DNA of 64,000 bases from NCBI GenBank assembly GCA_951799405.1, contig OX637344.1:13020001-13084000 (forward strand). Reading direction: 5' to 3'. The position numbers and the translations under genes were made by a program. Numbering within the stretch: position 1 is the stretch's first letter; each line of letters begins with the position of its first letter. Below the pieces are notes generated by a model. That model was not told where the DNA came from, made no database searches, and was given only the letters and a program-made list of their open reading frames with translations. Shown piece after piece: positions 47,601 to 59,600 of this stretch. The stretch comes from Agapetus fuscipes (Eukaryota > Arthropoda > Insecta > Trichoptera > Glossosomatidae).

Positions 47601-50600
47601 TGACAATCTTCACGAAACGGCGCTATACCAAGTCATCATCATCATCATCATCATTAGCATTGCGTGCTCTCACAGCGCCGTCTGTGAATTCTGCTGGTGT
47701 GGAAGTCTCATCCCCACGGTAATTCTTATTTCTTACCCACCGAATATCGGAAATATTTGTATGAAAACTAATCAGCTGTTCTCTTGCGGCCATCTTGGAT
47801 TGACAGGTCTTCATACAAATATTACTGATATTCGGTAGGTAAGAATTACCGTGGTGATGAGACTTCCAGCCGGAATGGGGAATGGTGGGTGCTTACTGCT
47901 TGTCACCTGACCCGCCTCGTAACGGCATTTCCTCCTCATGGGCCCGGGCAGCATACAGACACAGTCTTCCCCCTCCACGCACGTACCTACTAACACATCT
48001 CTCTGCCTGTTCACGGCTCCATGGTAGAAAAACGCAGTGACAAAACGGCACATGATCTAACATCACATGACAGAACGACATATCGATGGCTTATTATCTG
48101 CAAACCAGCCAACTCAGTTTTGAATAATTTTCCAGGAGAGCAAGTAAAGAATGTATGATTGTTAATAAATAAATTTTCTCAATACCAAATTTGATATCAC
48201 AATTACTTAAAATTTTCGAATAAATCATGATTTGGAATTATTAACTTTTATATTTTATGTAAGTATAATACAGGTTTTTTGGCTCTCAGGCAAAATTATC
48301 CCAAATACTACAGGTGGCTGGTTTGCAGACGAAGCCATCGATATGATAGGACATCACAATGACAGTAAATCACTATGACAAAACAACACAAACCTAAAAA
48401 AAAATCCCATAAACGACAGATAACATGATAAACATCACTAACAACGCATGTGATGTTGTCTGATGTGCCGTTTATAGAATGTTCTATTTAAGTTATGTCA
48501 CGTTTTGTCATGTGAGGTTTTTTGACCTTGCGTTGTTCTGTCATAGTGATGTTTTGTCACGTGATGCACTGTCATTGTGATGTTTTGTCATGTGTCGTTA
48601 TGTCACCGTGCCGTTCTACCTTGTCTCCGTTTCTTCTTCATTGGCCTGTGTAACACACAAACACAGACTTCTTTGCCTGCTCACAAAGGCTGTTCGGACG
48701 AGGAGTGTATGAACTAAAAAAAATGCCAGGAATTCCGACAGTTAATCCCCCGCCATATTTGATCGATCTGTCAAGTGGCTGTTAGGTACTGCAGATGTCA
48801 AGCTGGAGGACCGCAGCCGAAGATAACGGAGGCCAAGGAGAGTTATGGGCTGTAGAGACATTGAAGAAGAAGAAGAAGTCAAGTGGTTAATGCTAAGGAA
48901 GATCGTGAGTTCGATTCACAGCGGAGCACAAAAATAAACAAATACACTCTTTACTGATTTGAAAAATTCAAACACCTTTACCAAAGATCGGTCCCCAAAG
49001 GTCCATCCAGCCTTACAGCAACTGGGCTTAGCTTAGGAATTGACGCTATCTATAGTCATGGGCAGGCTTGCAGAGAGCTCATGAGGTGTGATTCACACAA
49101 AAACAGCACTCAAAAAAAAAATCATATTATAAAAGGTAAATAAATATAAAAGTATGTGATATTGCTTGATTTTGAGCTAATACGTTAATAAAGAATCAAT
49201 TTGATATTATGAAATAAATTCAGTTTTTTTGTAAGTCGTCGAGTCAAAGCTCAGATGGTAAAACGACAGAGCTTAAAGCTAGGGTTCGATTTCACTGAAG
49301 CTGTCAGGCTTGATTCCCTGTTTCTAACGTCACAACTTATGTAATAAAAATAATGTAAAGTAAAACACTTATAAAAGTCACTGTTTTGGGTACATTACAT
49401 TTTTTGGTAAACGGCTATGGTATTGGCGCCCTGAAGCGCTATTGTGCTAAATTCCTTACGAACTTTAGGCGACGAGATAGCGATTCGTGTCCATAAATAA
49501 GGTGCACTTTGATCTTTTGTCTATGGAGCTCTTTGCTCTATGAAGCGCTAGCAAGCTCCGACTTAGATTGGAATTAGCAGAATAATGCTTCTGAACACTT
49601 CAAATAAGTTAACGCTAAGGACAGCTGTCCTGTGTAACTTGAATACTGTCTCCGTCTGAACAAGCTCGCAGAGACAGGCAATCAAGGTGCTATGAATGGG
49701 TAGAAAAAATGTGATGTGAAAAAACTGTAAACAATACTAGATCAGTCACTGCCTTTTGCGTAATTCATTTTTTATGATGTTTTCTGTTTGCTACTATGAT
49801 GATTGTTGTGATTTCATAGTTGGAAAAGCGCGCTACGGACGCGTGCACCGCATATGGGCAAAAACATATTAGGATAAGTTATTTGGTGACAGGCTATATA
49901 ACATACAGTGTCAAAACAACACATGACATAACTACACATGACAGGAGAGAACGCGTCAAGAAGTTACACTACATGTTGTAAGTTGCGTTTCTGCGTTGAC
50001 AGTTAAACGAGAACCTCAATATGACTTCAAACTGCTATGATCAATGTTTATTAGGGATGGGCAGAATGTGGTTTGAACCGAATACGAACTTCGGCCGAAC
50101 ATTCGGTTCGGTAAAAAAGGTAAAAAAGGTATCGCATTATAGTTTCTAGTTACTGGTAATGTTTCAATCTGATATCTATGTAACGGAGTAGAAGAAGATC
50201 TTTTTTTTCAAATTGTATGTTAATATTCACTTGTTATTACTAAAAGAAATGACCACGAGTGTGTATAACGTATAGGTATCAAGACCTAATTTTTATTTTA
50301 CGGTTTTAAAAGAGACTATGACATCCAATTATCACAAAATCACAGTCAAAATGGTGCAAGTAGGTATTTTGTTTTCCTTTTTCTTACATCGAATGTTCGG
50401 CATTTGAATCGAATTTCGGCCAAATTCCGAAATTCGGTTGAAGCTGCCGAAATTCAATTAAACCGAATGTGAAACGAACTTCGGCCCATCCCTAATGTTT
50501 ATACATCCTAAATTTTAGCAATTCAGCTAAACTCGCATTGAACTGTCAAAAGTGATGCTATACAAGATGGCGACGGTAGTTTGTCTTTGCCACGTTCATA

Positions 50601-53600
50601 TTTTTAACCCGTGTAGTTCCTTGACTTATATGAGGCTGACCACCCATACTGTAAAAAATGGTTCACTTTACCGATGTCAAGGAATGTCCCTGTGTCAGGG
50701 AATGTCGACAAAAGTTGTAGGGTTCATGTTCATTAGAGGTTCCGATTTTATTTGTTAGAAGTACACATTCAGCATTTATATGCGCGAACTACACGTGTTT
50801 GTTTGTGGGCATGCATTTGATATGAGCTTTAAATGTTAATATATCTTTGCAACTTAGATTATAGATTATTATTATAGTTCTGCAGTATGTACAGGCTGCC
50901 TTCGGCACTTGCCAGTGTTGCCACTCCAACATGCATGTAATTCTCATAATAATAGCAAGACATTCATAACGGGGATTCCCCACTCTGGCAACACTACCTA
51001 AACTATAAAAACTCTACTCAATCGTAGCGTTTTAACTTAAATGCATCAAAGCCAAAACGCTCACTGGAGGCGCTAATCTTGTTTACGTACATTTTTTTTT
51101 GTAAACGTTAAACATAATGTTTCATTTTTGGGGCTACATTTGTGGAAGTCGACGAGGCACATGGAATGAGGCCGCTCATTATAGGAATACCAACCATATT
51201 ATTATCATGGCTGATGAAGTAACAAGTGCTACACTGATGGACTCGGCAAAAAATCGTGACGTCACACGGCCGGGCGTCTTATTTTTTAAGGGAATCAATC
51301 CTGTGCGGGAGACTCCCTAGATTTCAGAGACTCTAGGGGCCTATGAGTTATGACACTTGTTTTAGTGCCGCTGAGGTGTTGTTTACGAGCTTGGTCGTCG
51401 TTTACTTAAGCAAGATCCAGTTGCTGTAAGGTTGGATGGACCTTTAGTGACCGGTCTTTGGTAAAGGAATATGAATTTTTCACCCAGCAAAGAGCGTATT
51501 TGAAAATATAAATGGTATATTTATCGTCTTGGGAAAAGGTTAACTACTGTGTTGTTTTTAGATGAAATAAATTAAATTTTGCGAGAACCGAAAAAATAAC
51601 GGTTTATCTGCAATGTTGGCGGCTACTTACTTACGCCCTTTTCACACAGCACGAATGTGGTCCGCACGTGAATTGATGTAGACAATATTGTGATGTCCCC
51701 TGGCCAGGTTGCTGCGGAAAAGGTAAACAAATATTTTATTATTGGTTAGTGATGACAGCAGTCCCATACAAACCTGACGTTTGCTTGCCGCAGTAGGTAC
51801 CGGACTAATGTGTCTCATGAAAACTGGAAATTGATTTTGAAAATATAAAAACAACTCACATTATCGTGAATGTGATTCTTAAGACAGTGCTAATGAGAGG
51901 TCATCTTTGAATAAAATGGTAGATACGCCAAACAAGCGCTGGGGTGACGAGATATAGAAAGGCGGTGTTGCAGTACTGACAGCTGTTCACGTTCATGTGG
52001 CCAGGCCGTCATTAGCATCGCAATCTGATGTGCGCATGCGCATGCGGGCCTACTACACTTTCACTCAATCACATTCTGCATTATCATTTCAGCACTTATT
52101 TTTCTTTTTTTCACTTGTTTCCCCCACGCCTTCACTTCAACAATAGTGGTTGGCTTACGCCAACCTTACGGCCTACCACCTTACCTGTAAAAAAAAGTTC
52201 CACCCGCCACATGCGACCCCTTTCCCCTTTCCCCTTTCGGTGAGAACGCGGTAAGAAGTTGCTTATTCCTTGACTGATAGGTTGGTGTGAATCTGACCCT
52301 TTAGGCCAGGAATGGTGAACCTATGGCACGCGTGCCACAGGTGGCACGCGAGACGATTTTGCGTGGCACGCGAATGAGGAGAAAAAATAAAAGTGTATAA
52401 GAAAAAATAAAAAAAGTTATAGAAATAGTATTAAATAAATATTTAAATAGCGACGTGTATTTTCTTCTTAATTAATCTAGTTAATTATTTTCCTCGGTGT
52501 ATTAATTTTTGTTTTCATTAAAAATCTGAAGTTACACAAACATTTGATGCATTTTTATTTCCATGGCATGTGGCACGCGACTTTTTTTTGCACTCAGTCT
52601 CAAAAAGGTTCGCCATCCCTGCCTTAGGCAGTAAAAACTTGATTCACTTTTGCCAATGCCAACGCGGTTTCAGAGAAAGGTGGCAGGAGTTGCAAGTTTA
52701 TGTTCATGTGAGGTTTGATTTATTTCGTAACTTACTAATTGTAAGTATACACGCAGAATGTGTAAGATCGAACTTACCTACACGTGTCTACCTGTGGACG
52801 TTCATAGATTAGGTATAATATGTAAAAGCGTTAAATGTCCAATATATCTTTGCAACTTTGATTATATATTATAAATCCGATGGGCCATATCGCTGACTTG
52901 TTGTAGGTACTTGTCACTATTCAGTATTCATAACATAACACCTTTCGCAATAAAACTGACGACTCACATTGTATCATCAACATGTCACCCTAGTTCAGGC
53001 CCGGAAAAAGGGCGGTTTGAGCGATGCGACCGAACCAGAGCCCCCGCGTCCTATGAGGCTCCGAGACGTTGTAGAAAAATACAATTTAATGATTTTTTCG
53101 ACATAGCTTTGCTTGGGGGCCCACGGTTTCACGACCAAGGGGGCTCCCGAAGGCTTTAAAAAAATTAGATAAACAAGATATATACTTTCTTTTTGAGTCC
53201 ATATCAAAAAGGGGATTTTGGGACCAACGACGCCGATGGTGCCATAAGTGAAATTGTATGGAAAAATATTTAAGCGTATGTTTGTACAAAAAAGACGAAG
53301 CTCCCTCCAACAAGTGTCATAGACCTCCTTAACAGGTTTCCTAAAAATAAACTCAAAAATCCATCAGTAATCGTTTTGGTTCGCAATAAGTACATATTGA
53401 CAGTTAAAAAGGTCCAAATGGTCCAAAATGAGTTATGAATGCTAGATCCTAATTTCCGGTCTTTCTAATACGCTCACTCCCATGGCTGTACGATGACTTT
53501 TTGTCGTTTATGCCCAAGCATAAAAAGTCTGGTTTTGGTGTAACCGACGAAATTTTTGACCTTTTGTGTCCTAAAGGCGCTTGTGACATAAAACCTCATA

Positions 53601-56600
53601 AAATAACGCACAATCACTTTAATACAAATGCCTTAATTTTTTTTCATTCTAGAGCTATTTTGATTTTAACGATGTGATAAAAAATAGTTATGTCCATTTT
53701 TCTGCAATCTCAAGCTTTAAATTGCTCTCCTGAACAATTTAGTTCTTGTCGCTTATGCCCTAAACCCCCTTAATCGTCGCGTCGATATATTTTTGGTCGG
53801 CGTGCGGCGTGGAGGGGGGGGGGGGGTTCAGGAGGGCCCCCTGACTTTCCCCGCACCAGGGCCCCAATCGTCTTAATTCGGGCCTGCACCTTAGTCACCA
53901 GTAAGGACTTTGTTCTAAGTTTCTAGAAGCCGTGCGGTGGATAGCAAGTAGCCCTGCTCTCGCCCAACAGGTTATTAGATATTCCAACCAACGTGAACTC
54001 AGCCAACGGTTCTGTCCACGGAGTAACGGGTGCCAGTGCCTGGGCGACATGACAGCAGCACATTGGCGTGATTTGGCAACAAATTCGCGTTTACTGTTGC
54101 TCATTCCAATGCCAATTATCACTCTTAACAGTTTTAAATTCCTCAAACACTTGTGGAAGACTACTTTGTCCGAAAGGCTTCCAATTAGGGCTACAATAGA
54201 CTGGATTTGGTTTGTCGACGGGCAACTTGTATGGCAGACGCGTGCATCCCATACAGGCGCCTAATAGAAAGAAAAAAACACAACTACGCTACACATATAG
54301 TGTAACTTCTTGCCTGCATTATCCCCGAAGGGGTTGCTTATGGCGATTCGGGACCTATTTATTTTTACGGGTAAGGGGGCCGGTCTCACACCAACCACTT
54401 TTAGTTGAAGTGGGGGTTTCCCAGCTCCCTTATTCTTGTTCTTATTTCTTGTGAAGGCTGAGTGCACCTTGAGATCGAACCCTTGCTCTTGGCATGGAAT
54501 GCAAGCATTCTACCAATTGAGCTATCGACCTTTTTACGAGCTTGGTCGTCGTCGCTACAAAGCGCCAATTCTCAGGCAAGACCCAGTTGCCGTAAGGCTG
54601 GATGGAGCTTTGGTGACCGGTTATTGGTAAAGGTTTATGAATTTTTCAACCCAGCGAAGAGCAGCTAAAAAAAAAAAACGCAACTCAACTAAGCTACACA
54701 TATAGTGTACCTTCTTGCCTGCGTTATCCCTAAAGGGGTCGCATGTGGCGATTCGGGACCTATTTATTTTTCCGGTAAGGGGGCCGGCCTTACACCAACC
54801 ACTTTCAGTTCCCGGGGGAGCTGGTTCTCATTTTTTGTGAAGGCTCGTAAATGGAAGGTTGTGGGCTCGAATCTCGGCGGCGCATAAAAAAATACCATTT
54901 GTATTTCAAATTTGCTCTTCGATGGGTTGAAAAAATCATAAACCTTTACCAAAGACCGGTCACTAAATAATCCATCCAGCCTTACAGCAACTGGGTCTTG
55001 CTTGAGTATTGTCGCTTTGTGGCGATGACCAAGCTCGTAAACACCTCTGCAGCACTACACCAATTGTGTCATAGACCCCTAGAGTCTCTGAAATCTAGGG
55101 AGTCTCCCGCACAGGATTTAAAAAAAAGTGAAATGGAAAACAATATCGAAAAAAGACATTCAAATGAAGACTTCCATATTATGTGGTGTTTAACAGCAGG
55201 CAGCGTCATTCAGTCAGTTAGTGATATTACTTATATTTTTACAATTTCCTCTGACGTATATAGGAGAAAGTGTCCCTGAGTTTAATTTGTCTGCCATTGT
55301 AGACTCCATAGAGGTAGACTCATACTCGTGAGATGGAGCTCACACCGGGGCAGTAAAACACGGACAGTGGGGATAATATCAGAAGTGGCCAGTGGGAAAC
55401 ACTAAATACATCCCAGGGGAAACAACATTTGTAACGTGGAGATTTGGGCGACATGCGAATGAACTCGGCACAATTATTTTAAATTTGTCACTTTTTGCTC
55501 GGCTGACAAATGTCACACTGCGGTTTCCGTCCTTAGCAACTAATAACAAAATATTTATTTTCAAAAAAACGTCAAAACTATATCTATGTCAATTCATGTG
55601 TGGGGTCCATTGCAGAAAAAAGTTATTTTGTTGTTTTTTTTTTCGAAGTTCGAACCCAATTATGTCCCATCGACTATAGCTTTGCCCCTGCCCCTGCCCC
55701 TGCCCCTGGTTCAACTGATGTTATTAATGAATAATTATTTTAAATATAAAATCATACCTGTTTTTGGCCAGGCAAAAAAGATTGTTAAATTGCATTCCTT
55801 TTTACAAATCTATTAAAAAATACTAAAATGAAATTTTGTTAAAATTCATTTTATGAGCTGATTTTTGTACACAGTATACCTACATTTTTATACATTTGTT
55901 CTTTTATAAAAATTAACTTTCACAAAGCTACCACCGAAAATCTAGATGATATAAAAGATAGTCTTATTAAAATTCCTCCTCGTTCTGAGTTTGACCACTA
56001 TGGTAGGTACTTGCGGTGCTATTCTAACCCCCGTATTCACGATCAAAACTGATTTAAGTGCCTTACTCAAGCGCTACACTTACTCAAGGGTCGACATTCT
56101 GGAGCGTTTTGTTTCACAAAGAACACTCAAGCAGTAATCAGCGTAGTGCCCAACCCCCAGGAGACGTACGGGTTTGTCATTGGCTCTCGAAAAAACCCAG
56201 CTCTGTAATTGGTCAGTACCTTCCGACCGATATTCGGCGTACTTCACTCTTATCATTGCCGCCTCTTTCAAATTTCAATGTCATATCAACTTTGCATAAA
56301 ACTTGACAACAAATAAGTACGTATAACGCAATTACTACTTTAAGTAAACCGTAAGTACGAATTTGTTTGTTTACAATTTCTATTAGTTTTTAAAAATACA
56401 TTTATGTAATATCCAATGTAAAGTGTTTTGATCGATTTCAGCGCCAAAAATATGTTGTTTTCTCCAGCGGAAAAGGAGCTGCTGGTGGCTCTGATTAAAG
56501 AAAAACCTGTAATAGAAGATAAAATAACAGATCGAAGAAATCGTTGGCTTTGCAACCCTCAATGAGCAACGGCCAAACTGTATACAGAACGATGCGTTTT

Positions 56601-59600
56601 TTCAATCAAAAACGTCTTCTAAATTCTTCCTCTTCGTAATACGTAAATGGGTCTTTACAGTCTCTGATATATTTTCTTGGGACACTATTTTTGAACAAAA
56701 CAATGTTATTATTCTCGTTGAAGTCAACTGTATCGAAAGAATTCATTATTTTATGTAAATAATTCACAACCAAACAAAAAATGTGCTGATGAAATGCGGC
56801 GGAATATTTTGACAGTTCATCTGTCATTGCAGTATGGTCCTAGACCATACCGGAGAACAAACCCAATTCTGATGGTCAAGCAATGTAAATGAACTCGTCA
56901 AAACAATGTTAATACACTTGTAAAAATCATGTTTATAGTAAGAATTCATTTTTTCATGTAAATTCACAATCAAACAAAAAATGTGATAACAATGAAATAT
57001 GACGGAATATTTTGACAGCGCTTAAGCGTTGGTTAATATACGTGTCGACCTTACTTACCTGAGTGCTAGTTTTTGGAGCGCTTAAGCGCTAATTTTACCT
57101 TAAGTATTGTTCTTGAAATGAATTTCCCCAATCTAAGCGCTGGTTTGCCCTTAAGGAAGTGCCAGTTTTGATCGTGAATACGGGGGTTAGACATTTTAGT
57201 CGCCCGTTGAGCCCACGCTTTGATAAACTAATGATGCATTTGTATGAAGACCTGTCAATTCAAGATAGCCGCAAATGAACAGCTGATTATTCTTCATACA
57301 ACTGTTACCAAAATTCGGTAGGTGGTTATGAAACTTACTTACAACCAAGGCATCATTAGTTTGTCAAAGCGTGGGCTCAACGGGCGACTATAATGTCTAA
57401 GAATAGCCCCGTTGGTATTTTTTTTAAACTACTATACCCTTGAGAATGTTAACACCAGGGGCACTGGCCACTAACCACTTACCTCTTGTGTACTATCCTC
57501 GTCTGTAGCAGGCATTAGTTGCTTGCCACAACATCTGTGACTCACAAGTCCACAGCTATGCGGATCTAGGTGTTTGTATACTGCCAATGGAATCACCTGG
57601 TTTTGTAATCAAATTCACATATAACATGATTACGAACCAGGATTTTCCGAAATTAATTCACGTTGTTACATAGAAACTTTCACACTTAGGACATGTTGCA
57701 CCAACCTCCAATCAATATTTGATGGACTCATCAATTTAATTCTCGTAAGGAACTCGGTTAAATATTTCTCGGAAGTGGGTAATAATGTCATGAAATTTGA
57801 ACAGAAAAGATGATGTACATCAGCTGGTTTACGTATTACATCTAATCTAATCGTAGTTGGAAAGATATGTAACATTGGGGATCCACATTACATGCATTCT
57901 CACAAGCAGACACGTACAAGTTTGCGCTTGCGCATGCGGCATGTTAAACTACAACATAAAAACCAAATCTCAAATGCACATACACCCTGCAACTCCTGCC
58001 GACCTTCCCCGAAACAGGGGTGACGTTGGCAAAGTGAACCATTTTCAACAGCATGGGTGGTCAGCCGCATACCAACCTATAAGTCAAGGAACATGCAACC
58101 AAATTTTTGATTTGTTGGGAGAAATCACACTTGATTTTGATTTTTGTCTGATTGGAGTTTGGTGCAATAGGCCCTTATACTTTGTGCGCAACAGGGTCCT
58201 TCTTTATTACAGTACACCTCCACACAATCGTAAACATGCTCGGAGGAACTCAATAAAACACAAAAATTGTTCTTCACGAGTTGATTTACTTCCTCGAGCG
58301 CTTTCGATGTTATCACATCATTATAAATTCCTTGACTTAAAGGTTGGTATGCGGCTGACCACCCATACTGTAAAAAATGGTTCACTTTGATAATGTCAGC
58401 GCTGTTTCAGGGAAAGTAGGTAAGAGTTGCAGGGTTTATGTTCATTTGAGATTGGGTTTTTAATTTTATAATGTAGGTCCACATGCGGCATGTGTTAGCG
58501 CGAAATTATACATGTCTGCTTGTGGGAATGCGTTTAATATAAATCTTAAATGATGTCTATCTTTGCAGCTTAGATTAGATTAGATAAGAGGACAACTCGT
58601 TCTCTCAGTGCCTGTTTGTCTTATGTCCGTCAGAGGTAATTTCACATGAGCAACGTTTGTATGTGTACTGAACCGATGTTTCTTATAATGAATGCTGGAA
58701 ATTGATTTTGACTTTATTATAGCAACTCTCACATTATCGTGTTTCAAGTTTTTTTCCTAGCTCGGATTGTGTAGAATGTAATTTTTAAGACAATTAATTC
58801 AAAGGTCATCTTTCAATCAAGTCGTAGATAAGTCAAACAAGCACTGAAGGGAAGACTTGGCAGAGCACAAAAAAATCGAGTTGAGAATCGAACCCGCTGC
58901 CTGAAGCTTTAACCACTAGACTGCGGCAGGGATTCAATATTTGGTGAAATAGAAAACGTCTCATTTTGAATGCAAACATCTGCTACAATTTAGAACTAAT
59001 ATGTAGGTAGGTTTATCACGAATTGATAGAATGTACGTGTATACGTGTAAATATTATGTATGTGGGTTAAACTTCAAAATAAGATGAATCATTACTTAAA
59101 TCAAAAATATATTTTATCAAAATTTAAGAATATTTCGTATACTTCATGTTTATTAATGATTAAGGTGAGACGATACACGGACTTCTCTCTACTAGTCTAT
59201 TGTGAACATAGGCCTCCCCCAATCTCCACCATTTATACGTTTTAAAAAGAATGATAATATTACGCTGATTTATTTGGTGAGCGCTGTTTTTGTGTGTATC
59301 ACACCTCAAGAGCCCTCTGCGAGTTTGGTCGTCGCTGTAGAAAGCGCCAATTCTCAAGCAAGTCCCAGTTGTTGTAAGGTTGGATGGAGCTTTCAGTGAC
59401 CGGGCTTTGGTAAAGGTTTATGATTTTTTCAACCCAGCAAAGAGCACATTTGGAAATATAAATGGTATATTTTTTGTGCGCCGCCGGGATTCGAACCCAC
59501 AACATTCCATTTACGAGCCTTCACAAGAAATGAGAACCAGCTCCCCCGGGAGCTGGGAAACCCCCCCTTCAACTGAAAGTAGTTGGTTTGAGGCCGGCCC

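Noticed and set aside
47202..47603. 133-residue plus-strand ORF as a host gene
   Set aside because: The AFAVAGPSSWNQLP-type sequence is the C-terminus of an L2/CR1-like LINE; no start context or introns.
51240..51280. TGACGTCA as a CREB/ATF site controlling a gene
   Set aside because: The same gacgtcacacggccg-like word occurs in several unrelated intergenic places, so it is probably part of a dispersed repeat; no promoter is near.
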